NCBI GenBank assembly: GCA_964516605.1
Contig: CAZFAA010000008.1
Span: 1-45,932 of the forward strand
Length of the DNA stretch: 45,932 nt
Direction of reading: 5' to 3'
Origin: GCA-2732805 sp964516605
Lineage (GTDB): Bacteria > Pseudomonadota > Gammaproteobacteria > Coxiellales > Coxiellaceae
Shown: positions 23,698 to 32,038 of the stretch, one piece after another
Position numbering within the stretch: the stretch's first letter is position 1
How the letters are laid out: each line of letters opens with the position of its first letter
Position numbers and translations under genes: made by a program
Notes under the pieces: model-generated
The model's database searches: none
What the model saw: only the letters and a program-made list of their open reading frames with translations
What the model was told of the DNA's origin: nothing

Positions 23698-23709
23698 GTA
23701 TGTCTCCTC

Positions 23710-25119
23710 CTATTTTAAATTCCACAGCAAGATGGCTGCATAAGCACGCCAGGGAGCCCATTTTTCTGGAGTTAAGTGTAAGCGAGTAATTTTCTTTTGC
23801 AGTTCCAGATCCGTTTCAGGAAACGCATTGGGGTCACGTAATGCACGCATAGCAATATATTGAACTGTCCAGGGACCAATTCCTTTAATGGCTAGTAAAT
23901 TTTGGCATGTTTTTTCATAATCGGCTGTGCCATCCAAAATAATATTATGATGCACCACTTCATGTGCTAACGCTTTTAAGGTTGTTATTTTAGCCTGAGT
24001 TAAGCCCACCTGACTCAAATCAGCAGCCAGGATATCTTCAGCGCTTGGAAAGAAATGTGTTAGTGATAACGATTCATCTAACGTTTGCAATTCACCACAC
24101 CTTTCAATCAGTCGCTCTAAGAGCGTTCGCGCTCCTTTAACACTTATTTTTTGTCCTACTATGGCGCGTACGGCTAATTCAAAGCCATCCCAACAACCTG
24201 GAATACGCAATCCTGAATGTTGTTTTAAAAATAGATGCAGTTGTTCATCCCCATGTAGACCTGTCTCAATAGCCATTGGATCAGCATCCAAATCAAAAAT
24301 ATTTTTTACGCGCGCTACAAATTCTAGAATGTTAGCGCTTTTATTCAGTTTAAATTCAAGATTAATTTTATTCTCTTCAATAAGGGTAGCCTTAAACCAC
24401 CCGCGGATATCATTCAATGCAATCAAGCGTTGATAAGAGTTTGACTCAACGTGTTCGATCTGAGAGATAGCACGGTATTTAAAAAAATTTAACAATTCAT
24501 GTGAGGCATAAGGTGGTCGATAGCTTAATTGAAAATGCAGGGACCCTTTTGCCACCGACTTGCGCCTAAATGCGCTGGGATTTTTTTGAAAACGTGCCTT
24601 AAACGCGGAGTTAAAGCGACGAATGGATTGAAACCCTGAGCTAAACGCAATTTCAGTTACGGACAGCGCTGAACTTTCTAATAAGCTGCTTGCGATATCA
24701 AGTTTTTTTGCAATAAGAATTGCTTGAGGATTTACTCCTACCTGCTTTTGAAAAAGATCCCGCAACCAGCGCTCCCCTATTCCTAATTTTTCGGCTAAAC
24801 TCGCCATCGATATATCATGAAGCGCCTCAGCGTCCATGATCCGAATGGCGCGTTGGACCGTCGTCGATGTACCAAGCCACGCAGGTGATCCGGGGGCTGT
24901 TTCCGGGCGGCAACGCAGGCAAGGGCGATATCCAGCCTCTTCTGCTTGAGCTTTATGGATGAAAAATTCAAGATTTTCTAATTTTGCCTTACGCGCAGGG
25001 CAAATGGGGCGGCAATAAATTTTAGTCGTCTTAACCGCAACAAAAAATTTACCATCGAAACGACGATCGCGGGATAAATGAGCACGGTAAAACTCTTGTG
25101 GATCGTAATTTAGTATCAT
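23710..25119 (-). CDS. alkA: Ada-type regulator fused to DNA-3-methyladenine glycosylase (AlkA)
   Basis: This is a fusion of three parts. An Ada metal-binding domain comes first (KTTKIYCRPICPARK then CLRCRPE, giving the four zinc cysteines). An AraC-type HTH follows (SMASLAEKLGIGERWLRDLF and IAFSSGFQSIRRFNSAF). The last part is an AlkA glycosylase with the HhH segment LLAIKGIGPWTVQYIAMR and the catalytic Asp in FPETDLELQ. The Ada domain senses methylphosphotriesters and would activate this operon, while the glycosylase removes 3-methyladenine. I choose ATG 25119 (469 aa) because family members start about 15 residues before the FYRA motif; the frame continues to GTG 25182. Neither site has a good ribosome binding site. 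Confidence 0.93.
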   Translation of the reverse strand: MILNYDPQEFYRAHLSRDRRFDGKFFVAVKTTKIYCRPICPARKAKLENLEFFIHKAQAEEAGYRPCLRCRPETAPGSPAWLGTSTTVQRAIRIMDAEALHDISMASLAEKLGIGERWLRDLFQKQVGVNPQAILIAKKLDIASSLLESSALSVTEIAFSSGFQSIRRFNSAFKARFQKNPSAFRRKSVAKGSLHFQLSYRPPYASHELLNFFKYRAISQIEHVESNSYQRLIALNDIRGWFKATLIEENKINLEFKLNKSANILEFVARVKNIFDLDADPMAIETGLHGDEQLHLFLKQHSGLRIPGCWDGFELAVRAIVGQKISVKGARTLLERLIERCGELQTLDESLSLTHFFPSAEDILAADLSQVGLTQAKITTLKALAHEVVHHNIILDGTADYEKTCQNLLAIKGIGPWTVQYIAMRALRDPNAFPETDLELQKKITRLHLTPEKWAPWRAYAAILLWNLK

Positions 25120-25230
25120 AGGAGGCGATACTAACAGATAGGATAATAGCAGACTAGCCAGAATCGGCGGTTGATTGTCCACCCCTCAGCTTAAGTAAAG
25201 TCCTGGCTGAGTTTATGCATTTATTCTCTT

Positions 25231-25257
25231 TAAAAAAAAGGAGGCTAAAAGCCCCCT
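25231..25257 (-). terminator. Rho-independent terminator of the cold-shock gene
   Basis: On the minus strand GGGGGCT and AGCCTCC (one G-T pair) form a seven-base-pair stem around TTT, followed by eight T residues. It ends the monocistronic cold-shock transcript about 35 bases after its stop codon. Confidence 0.8.
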
Positions 25258-25290
25258 TTGAGTTTAAAATATGTGCTAGATTAGCTTATC

Positions 25291-25515
25291 TTAGTCCTCG
25301 ACGATGACAGTAACATCCTCGGCTTGCAATCCTTTTTTACCTTCGGTAACGATAAACTCAACCGTGTCATTTTCATGAAGAGTTCTTCTTCGTCCTTCTT
25401 TTGCATTAATAGCACTTTGGTGAACAAATACATCTTCACCTTGACTACGCTCAATAAAACCGAAGCCTTTCTCATCGTTAAACCATTTTACACGGCCTTT
25501 TTCTTTGTTTGCCAT
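25291..25515 (-). CDS. Cold-shock domain protein (Csp family)
   Basis: This 74 aa OB-fold protein binds single-stranded RNA or DNA. RNP1 (KGFGFIER) and RNP2 (VFVHQSA) are intact, framed by GRVKWFNDEKG and the usual C-terminal LQAEDVTVI. It is a single-gene unit with its own terminator. A GGAG ten to twelve bases upstream of ATG fits. It cannot be assigned to one of the CspA-CspI paralogues. A long non-coding leader region upstream (25516-25872) is compatible with post-transcriptional cold-shock control. Confidence 0.96.
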   Translation of the reverse strand: MANKEKGRVKWFNDEKGFGFIERSQGEDVFVHQSAINAKEGRRRTLHENDTVEFIVTEGKKGLQAEDVTVIVED

Positions 25516-25872
25516 TATTCATGACTCCATCATTGTTGTGTTAATAGTAATACTTTTTACCGACGCCAGCTTGAAGGCCTTAATCAATAACAAAGTAATT
25601 GTTAAGTAATTAGTTAAATCTGAAATTGTAGTGCTTGCCTCAAATTAGATGTTCGCCAATCGCCGACATAATAACAAGATTTTTACCATGACGCACGCGT
25701 TCTAGTTAAAAAATTGATTTAATAGTACAAATATCCAGTACAACACCTCCCGCACATGTATATTTTATAGCCAATATGTCTTTGACCGACCGTTTCGTCC
25801 TATTCAGAACTTCTATTGCCGATGGGCTCACGCAAATTTGTCTAGCTGCCTTTTAAAGTGCGCTCAGATATC
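25516..25872 (-). other. Non-coding region upstream of the cold-shock gene
   Basis: About 360 bases without a credible gene separate the cold-shock gene from the tal terminator. It is AT-rich near the gene and mixed further away. I see no tRNA, no recognised cold-box and no convincing promoter pair; it presumably holds the cold-shock promoter and a long 5' leader. Confidence 0.5.
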
Positions 25873-25905
25873 AAAAAAAAACGCTGCATTATAGGCAGCG
25901 TTTTT
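25873..25905 (-). terminator. Terminator of the pentose-phosphate operon
   Basis: On the minus strand AAAAACGCTGC and GCAGCGTTTTT form an 11-base-pair stem around a seven-base loop and are followed by further T residues. It lies about 20 bases after the tal stop codon and closes the pgi-to-tal transcript. It could also act on the opposite strand. Confidence 0.85.
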
Positions 25906-25925
25906 ATGGTTGAGAAATTCAGTTT

Positions 25926-27053
25926 TTAGGCGGCTGATTTTTTCAATGCATCAAAAAGTTGATCAAATGCTTTATTGAATTTTTCCACCCCCTCATCTTC
26001 CAGTTGCTGCGTGGCCTGAGCTAAATCAATGCCTAATTCCGGCAGTTTATCCAGTGCTTCAACAGTACCCTCGGGATCATCCATTAAACGAGGTGCGGGA
26101 TCACCGTGATCGCGATAAGCATCAAACGTTTCTACTGGTACGGTATTAACAGTCTCATCCCCAATGAGCGCATCCACATACTTCACATCGCTGTATGTAG
26201 GATCTTTCGTGCCCGTACTAGCCCATAATAGCCTTTGCACACGCGCACCCTGCTCTTCTAATTTTTTAAAGCGCTCGCTATTAAAGAGCTCATCAAAAAC
26301 ATGATAAGCCTTTTTAGCCGAAGCAATCGCCACTTGACCATGTAGTTTTTTTGCCAGTGGTTTATCAGCTTGTGCCGCTAATATAGGATCGAGCAACACA
26401 TCAATACGGCTCAAAAAGAAACTGGCAACCGATGCAATGTGATCAATCGCTTTACCTTGAGCAACGCGCGCTTCAAGACCTAGAATATACGCCTCGGCTA
26501 CTTCTCTATAGCGAGGCACACCAAATAGCAAGGTGACATTAACATTAATTCCTTCGCTAATCAGTTGCTGAATAACAGGTAAACCTTCTTTGGTTGCAGG
26601 GACTTTAATTAAGACATTAGGGCGGTCCAACTCTTGCCATAAACGCCGTGCTTCGGCTAGTGTGCCCTCGGTATCATGCGCTAAATGCGGGTTCACCTCT
26701 AAACTCACAAAGCCATCTTTACCATCTGTTCTATCGTAAACAGTGCGAAATACGTCTGCTGCATCACGCACATCACGTTCTGAAAGATAGGTGTAAATCG
26801 TATCTAGGCTTTCACCCTTGGCGGCCATTTCCTTGATATCTTTGACATAGTAGTCACTTTTTGCGAACGCTTGTTCAAAAATAGCAGGGTTTGATGTTAT
26901 GCCACGCAGCCCATCTTCATCGATCAATTTTTCAAGTTGGCCACTGATAATCAAATCACGTTTAATGTAATCCAGCCAAATGGATTGACCAAATTTTTCG
27001 ACTTCTAAAAGTGGATTTGTTTTTTTTGAAAATATTTTTTTTAAAAAAGACAT
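25926..27053 (-). CDS. tal: Transaldolase, TAL-PGI/actinobacterial subfamily
   Basis: Transaldolase moves a dihydroxyacetone unit between sedoheptulose-7-P and glyceraldehyde-3-P. The 375 aa sequence belongs to the long bacterial subfamily (actinobacterial/cyanobacterial type), not to E. coli TalB. Marks are GQSIWLDYIKRDLI, DGLRGITSNPAIFEQA, VSLEVNPHLAHDTEGT, NVLIKVPATKEGLP with the Schiff-base Lys, and NVTLLFGV. In other bacteria this type is often fused to PGI; here a separate pgi of the matching type sits at the other end of the operon. It begins 17 bases after tkt and is the last gene before the terminator. SD and start at MSFLKK are plausible. Confidence 0.94.
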   Translation of the reverse strand: MSFLKKIFSKKTNPLLEVEKFGQSIWLDYIKRDLIISGQLEKLIDEDGLRGITSNPAIFEQAFAKSDYYVKDIKEMAAKGESLDTIYTYLSERDVRDAADVFRTVYDRTDGKDGFVSLEVNPHLAHDTEGTLAEARRLWQELDRPNVLIKVPATKEGLPVIQQLISEGINVNVTLLFGVPRYREVAEAYILGLEARVAQGKAIDHIASVASFFLSRIDVLLDPILAAQADKPLAKKLHGQVAIASAKKAYHVFDELFNSERFKKLEEQGARVQRLLWASTGTKDPTYSDVKYVDALIGDETVNTVPVETFDAYRDHGDPAPRLMDDPEGTVEALDKLPELGIDLAQATQQLEDEGVEKFNKAFDQLFDALKKSAA

Positions 27054-27070
27054 TTTTGCAATTCTCCTAC

Positions 27071-29131
27071 TTAATTCTTACCTAATAAATTTAAGGCCTG
27101 TTTACATACATTTTCTACAGTAAAACCATACTCACTCATTACTTTATCGCCTGGTGCCGATGCGCCAAATTTTTCGATGCTAATCATAACGCCTTCATCT
27201 CCGAGATAACGCCACCAGCCTTGCGAAACTCCAGCTTCCACAGCTAGGCGTTTTTTAATCGTTTTAGGCAATACGGATTCTTGATAGTTTGTCGGTTGCA
27301 GCGCAAAGAGCTCCATGCTCGGAACAGATACAATACGCACTTGAACATTATTCTTGAGCAATTCTTCTTGTGCTTTGACAATCAGATTCACCTCAGATCC
27401 TGATGCCATCAAAATAATATCCGGTTTGCCATTAGTGCAATCTGCTAAAATATAAGCACCCTTTTTAAGATTACTCGCCGCTGCATATTTTGTACGATCG
27501 AGTACAGGTAAATTTTGGCGGCTTAATATAAGCGAAGTAGGACGATCCACCATTTCGATAGCAACTTGCCATGCAAATGCAGTTTCATTTGCATCACAAG
27601 GGCGAATCACAATCATATTAGGCATGACACGCAAGCTGGATAGTTGCTCAATCGGTTGGTGTGTGGGACCATCTTCTCCAAGCGCAATGCTGTCATGAGT
27701 AAATACAAATATAACACGCAGTCGCATTAATGCAGCAAGACGCATAGCAGGACGCATATAATCTGAAAATGTCATAAAGGTTGCTGTATAAGGAATCATG
27801 CCTTTGTACGTTGCAATACCATTTGCAATCGCACCCATAGCGTGTTCGCGCACACCAAAGAAAATATTGCGCCCTGCAAAATTCCAACCACCATCTAATG
27901 ATCCCTGTTTATCGCCATGATCAGTTGTTGGTGATTGAAAGTTACCAAAGTTAATCATCTCTGTAAAAGTCGATGGGTTTAAATCCGCTGAACCACCTAT
28001 GAGACCTGGTAAACTCACACAAAGTGCTTGCATGATTTTTCCGCCCGCAACACGCGTCGATATACCTTTGGCATCAGCTGGAAATGTGGGCACCTCTTTA
28101 TTCCAATCCTCGGGTAATTTACTACTCATCAATCCAGTGAGTTGGGCTGCCACATCTGGATATTGATTTTCGTATTTTTTATACGTATTATTCCACGCCT
28201 GCTCGAACTCTTGACCCCGCGTCACGCATTTTAACATGTGCTCACTGACTTCTTGAGGCACATTAAATAAAGGCTCTTGCGTAAAACCTAATGTTTCTTT
28301 GGTCAGCTTAACCTCTTCAACCCCAAGTGGCGACCCATGCGCTTCAAATGTGCCGTGCTTATGTGGCGATCCAAAACCAATTACCGTACGCACACAAATA
28401 AATGTAGGGCGATTTTTTTCAGCACGTGCTGCTGCGATCGCCGCATCAATTTCATCGAGATTATTACCATCTTCAACAATCAGTGTATGCCATCCATATG
28501 ATTCGAAGCGCATTTGACGGTCTTCAGTAAACGACAATTGCGTTGATGCAGATAACGTAATGCTATTATCATCATACAAAAGAATCAGCTTACCTAAACC
28601 CAGATGCCCTGCTAATGAAGCCGCTTCACTGGCGACACCTTCCATAAGGCAACCATCTCCCGCAAGACAGTAGGTGTAGTGATCGATAATGTCAGCACCA
28701 TCACGATTATAACGTGCCGCTAAATTTGCTTCAGCGATTGCCATACCTACACTGTTTGCAACACCTTGACCCAGAGGACCAGTTGTAATTTCCACACCAG
28801 GGGTGTCATGAAGCTCAGGATGTCCAGGCGTCATACTGTGCCATTGACGAAATTTTTGAAGTTGATCCATTGGTAAATCGTAGCCTGTAAGATGAAGTAA
28901 GCTATACAATAAAGCCGAGCCATGTCCTGCTGATAACACGAAACGATCTCGATTATACCAAGAGGTGTTTTTGGGATTATGTTTTAAGTAGTGCGTCCAT
29001 AATACATACGCCATGGGTGCTGCACCCAATGGTAATCCAGGGTGTCCGCTATTGGCTTTTTGTATCATGTCGATAGATAATGCACGAATCGTGTTCACGC
29101 ATAATTGATCCAGTTTGGTATACTTGCTCAT
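27071..29131 (-). CDS. tkt: Transketolase
   Basis: Transketolase transfers two-carbon units between sugar phosphates with thiamine pyrophosphate. The 686 aa sequence has GHPGLPLGAAPMAYVLW, the TPP motif GDGCLMEGVASEAASLAGHL with LLYDDNSITL, GVREHAMGAIANGIA and the C-terminal VSQGWWRYLGDEG region. Length and order of the three domains are normal. It lies between the HAD phosphatase (28 bases upstream) and tal (17 bases downstream) in the pentose-phosphate operon. Confidence 0.97.
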   Translation of the reverse strand: MSKYTKLDQLCVNTIRALSIDMIQKANSGHPGLPLGAAPMAYVLWTHYLKHNPKNTSWYNRDRFVLSAGHGSALLYSLLHLTGYDLPMDQLQKFRQWHSMTPGHPELHDTPGVEITTGPLGQGVANSVGMAIAEANLAARYNRDGADIIDHYTYCLAGDGCLMEGVASEAASLAGHLGLGKLILLYDDNSITLSASTQLSFTEDRQMRFESYGWHTLIVEDGNNLDEIDAAIAAARAEKNRPTFICVRTVIGFGSPHKHGTFEAHGSPLGVEEVKLTKETLGFTQEPLFNVPQEVSEHMLKCVTRGQEFEQAWNNTYKKYENQYPDVAAQLTGLMSSKLPEDWNKEVPTFPADAKGISTRVAGGKIMQALCVSLPGLIGGSADLNPSTFTEMINFGNFQSPTTDHGDKQGSLDGGWNFAGRNIFFGVREHAMGAIANGIATYKGMIPYTATFMTFSDYMRPAMRLAALMRLRVIFVFTHDSIALGEDGPTHQPIEQLSSLRVMPNMIVIRPCDANETAFAWQVAIEMVDRPTSLILSRQNLPVLDRTKYAAASNLKKGAYILADCTNGKPDIILMASGSEVNLIVKAQEELLKNNVQVRIVSVPSMELFALQPTNYQESVLPKTIKKRLAVEAGVSQGWWRYLGDEGVMISIEKFGASAPGDKVMSEYGFTVENVCKQALNLLGKN

Positions 29132-29159
29132 ACTGTTATTCTCCTAAAAATAAAATGCG

Positions 29160-29693
29160 TTACACAGCGCTGCTTATAACCCAATCCACCGCCTCGGTTA
29201 ATGATGCTGCCGTAAAATCGGCTGGTGGATTTGGTAACGCCTCTAACGGATAATGACGATTAATCCAAATAGTCTTACACGGCGCTGCCTGTCCACACTG
29301 AACATCAGTACAACGGTCACCAATCATATAACTTTGAGTTAGGTCTATATTATATTTTTTTACGGCTTCTAAAATTAACCCGGGTTTCGGTTTATAGCAA
29401 GATGTACCTTCGTGATAACAGGCATAAATATCATCCAGAGGTAATAAGCGCCTAAATTCAGAGAATATGGAATTCACTTGCTCTTGTGTCATTAAACCAC
29501 GCTCAATGTCGGGTTTATTCGTTACACAAATAAGCAAGTACCCTGCCGCCTTTAAGCGATCCAAACAAGGTAGCACTTCATCTGGGATAATTAATTTATC
29601 GATTGACGTGGGCGCTGCCGGTTTATCGTTGATCATAATAGCCATATTCAGAACCCCATCTGCATCTAAAAATACGGCTTTAAATTTCCCCAT
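29160..29693 (-). CDS. GmhB/HisB-N-like HAD phosphatase
   Basis: This 177 aa HAD-family protein has motif I FLDADGVLN (Asp nucleophile and acid), TNKPDIERGLMT in motif II, KPKPGLI with the Lys of motif III, and MIGDRCTDVQCG in motif IV. The family includes D-glycero-heptose-1,7-bisphosphate phosphatase and histidinol phosphatase. Most relatives have DRDG where this has DADG. The zinc loop keeps C-x-H and one later Cys (CYHEGTSCYKPKPG) but lacks one Cys of the usual four-ligand set. Position between pgl and tkt suggests a sugar phosphate substrate, perhaps linked to sedoheptulose-derived heptose, but this is unproven. Confidence 0.8.
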   Translation of the reverse strand: MGKFKAVFLDADGVLNMAIMINDKPAAPTSIDKLIIPDEVLPCLDRLKAAGYLLICVTNKPDIERGLMTQEQVNSIFSEFRRLLPLDDIYACYHEGTSCYKPKPGLILEAVKKYNIDLTQSYMIGDRCTDVQCGQAAPCKTIWINRHYPLEALPNPPADFTAASLTEAVDWVISSAV

Positions 29694-29707
29694 GCTTAAA
29701 ATTCCTT

Positions 29708-30478
29708 TTACAATTGAGCGGCTGCAGCGTTATCTAAAAACCATACTACCTTGCCTTGTTCTGCTTGAATCAGCTGTGCTGGATAGGTTATCGGATCAAA
29801 AGGACCTATCAATATTTCCCACACAGGTTTTGCTTTTTCAGCGCCTTCCACTAAAAATGCAATGCAAGAACTGTGATTAATTAGAGGCGGCGTAAACGTA
29901 ATGCGATACATATTAAGTTCTTCAACCCAACAGGCTGCAACGATTTCAGCATGGTTACCACCATCATATGCTCGAGCATACGCTTTAACCAAATCAGTAT
30001 CGGGCATTAAAGAAGCGGTATGCGCATTCGTACCTAACCCCAGATATACTAAATCAAAACAAGGAATATCATCTTTTGCTACGTTAAATGTGCTACGCAA
30101 TGTTGCCGCATAATCCAAAGCAGCTTTATTGGGGTCTTTGCAATCAGTGCGCATTGGAAAAACATGCGCCATAGGTACATGAACATTGTTGAATAAACCA
30201 TGGCGTGCTGTGAAAAAATTACTATCCGGCTGATCATGTGAAACATAGCGCTCATCGCCAAAGAAAAAATAGATTTTATCCCATGCTACATTACTTTTAT
30301 AAGGCTCTGCTGACAGTAACGCAAATAATTTTTTAGGAGTGCCGCCTCCAGATAAAGCAACAGTAAATACCCCTTTTTTTGCTATGCAATCGTGTGCACG
30401 TTGCATAAAATCCTGAGCAATTGATTTGTATAACTGGTCACTGTTTTCAGATATTTTTAATTCAATTTTATCCTTCAT
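29708..30478 (-). CDS. pgl: 6-phosphogluconolactonase
   Basis: Pgl hydrolyses 6-phosphogluconolactone made by Zwf. The 256 aa sequence has the DevB-type pattern: FTVALSGGGTPKKLFALL, YFFFGDERYVSHDQPDSN, DLVYLGLGTNAHTASLMPDT (where the usual form has GMGxDGHTASLFPG) and RITFTPPLINHS. The catalytic His is conserved in NAHTAS. Its start overlaps the zwf stop codon by 11 bases, implying translational coupling of the two successive reactions. Confidence 0.94.
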   Translation of the reverse strand: MKDKIELKISENSDQLYKSIAQDFMQRAHDCIAKKGVFTVALSGGGTPKKLFALLSAEPYKSNVAWDKIYFFFGDERYVSHDQPDSNFFTARHGLFNNVHVPMAHVFPMRTDCKDPNKAALDYAATLRSTFNVAKDDIPCFDLVYLGLGTNAHTASLMPDTDLVKAYARAYDGGNHAEIVAACWVEELNMYRITFTPPLINHSSCIAFLVEGAEKAKPVWEILIGPFDPITYPAQLIQAEQGKVVWFLDNAAAAQL

Positions 30479-31979
30479 ACCATTCTCTATTATCTTTATG
30501 GATTAACATATCAGCCGCAGTTGGTCCCCAACTACCGGCTTCATAATTTGGAAAATGTGCTGATTTTTGTGAACCCCATACGTCTAAAATCGGCTGAACA
30601 ATAGTCCACGCTAATTCAACTGTTGCAGCACGCTTAAATAATAAATGACTGCCATTCATACATTCGTAAAGAATCGTTTCGTAACCAGTCGATGGCTTAA
30701 CACCAAAATAATCTTTATATTTAAACGTCATTTTAACAGGTTCTAACTGCATAGTTGTACCAGGTACTTTTGTGTTAAAACGTAATGAAATACCTTCATC
30801 AGGCTGTATATTAATGCATAACATGTCAGGCTTTATTTCAGCTTTACAATCTGAAAATAAAGAGGATGGACCTGATTTAAACTGGATCATAACTTCTGTT
30901 GTGCGTGCCTTCATGCGCTTACCTGTGCGCAAATAAAATGGCACGCCGAACCAACGCCAATTATCAAGCGACAATTTTAATGCAGCAAATGTTTCCGTTG
31001 AAGAATATGGGTCAACGTTCGGTTCATCTCTGTATTTTTGCACAGGTTTACCCAAAATGTGTCCTGCACCGTATTGACCGCGTACAGCCATGGTAGCTAC
31101 TTCATCTGCTGTTGGGATTCTTACCGCTTGCAATGCTTTGTCTTTTTCATCTTGAATATGAATTGATTTAAATGATGCGGGAGGCTCCATGGCAATTAAG
31201 CTTAATATTTGCAATAAATGATCTGTAACCATATCACGCACAGCACCAGCGTGTTCGTAATAGCGACCACGCAATTCCACGCCCAATGTTTCTGCCGCCG
31301 TAATTTGCACATGATCAATATACAAATGATTCCATATAGGCTCAAACAAACCATTGGAAAAGCGAAATGCTAATAAATTTTGCACGGTTTCTTTTCCAAG
31401 AAAATGGTCAATGCGAAATATCTGCTCTTCATTCACTAAATTCAATAAATTACGACTCAATTGCTTAGCGGACTCCAAATCATGTCCAAATGGTTTTTCG
31501 ACAATGATACGTCTAAAACACAGTCCTGCTTCTTCATTGAGTAAGCCCGCTTTACTAAGACCTGTTGCAATATCTTGTACAAATTGTGGCGGAACAGCAA
31601 AATAAAATAAAACATTCTCACTTGCTTTTTCTTTCTGAAGTTCTTTAATTGTATTAGTTAACTTTGTAAAGGTCGCTTGATTTTTAAAATCACCTTGAAC
31701 GTATTCAACCGATTTAGCAAGCTGTAAGCCATATTTTTTAGAATCTGGATCTGAGATATATTCTTGGATATTTTTTTCAAGCTGTTCGCGAAATGAATTC
31801 GTTGTGTAATCACTTGTTGCTACGCCAATAATTCTAAAATTATCATTTGTGAGTCCGCTTGATCCTAAATTACAAATTGCAGGATACAAAAGACGTTTAG
31901 TTAAATCGCCTGTCATTCCAAAAATAACCATAATACAAGGTTCAGCAGGCTTTGCTGTGCGCTTATTAAATTGTAACAT
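30468..31979 (-). CDS. zwf: Glucose-6-phosphate 1-dehydrogenase, copy 1
   Basis: This enzyme oxidises glucose-6-phosphate to the lactone, producing NADPH or NADH. Motifs are FGMTGDLTKRLLYPA (coenzyme fold), RIIVEKPFGHDL, RIDHFLGKETVQN with the catalytic His, and RDMVTDHLLQIL. From ATG 31979 with GAGG upstream it has 503 aa; a TTG at 31988 is possible. It is a tandem paralogue of the gene at 32039-33547, with long stretches identical (for example the 22-residue block around FSNGLFEPIWNHLYIDHVQI). It is followed directly by pgl. Which coenzyme each copy prefers is not visible. Confidence 0.96.
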   Translation of the reverse strand: MLQFNKRTAKPAEPCIMVIFGMTGDLTKRLLYPAICNLGSSGLTNDNFRIIGVATSDYTTNSFREQLEKNIQEYISDPDSKKYGLQLAKSVEYVQGDFKNQATFTKLTNTIKELQKEKASENVLFYFAVPPQFVQDIATGLSKAGLLNEEAGLCFRRIIVEKPFGHDLESAKQLSRNLLNLVNEEQIFRIDHFLGKETVQNLLAFRFSNGLFEPIWNHLYIDHVQITAAETLGVELRGRYYEHAGAVRDMVTDHLLQILSLIAMEPPASFKSIHIQDEKDKALQAVRIPTADEVATMAVRGQYGAGHILGKPVQKYRDEPNVDPYSSTETFAALKLSLDNWRWFGVPFYLRTGKRMKARTTEVMIQFKSGPSSLFSDCKAEIKPDMLCINIQPDEGISLRFNTKVPGTTMQLEPVKMTFKYKDYFGVKPSTGYETILYECMNGSHLLFKRAATVELAWTIVQPILDVWGSQKSAHFPNYEAGSWGPTAADMLIHKDNREWYEG

Positions 31980-32038
31980 TATTAACAATCCTCAGGTTTA
32001 TTCGGTTTACACTGAAGCATACAAAATGATTGTTCTCG

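Noticed and set aside
25516..25872. Small RNA or cold-box in the cold-shock leader
   Set aside because: No cold-box consensus and no clear promoter-hairpin-terminator set could be identified.
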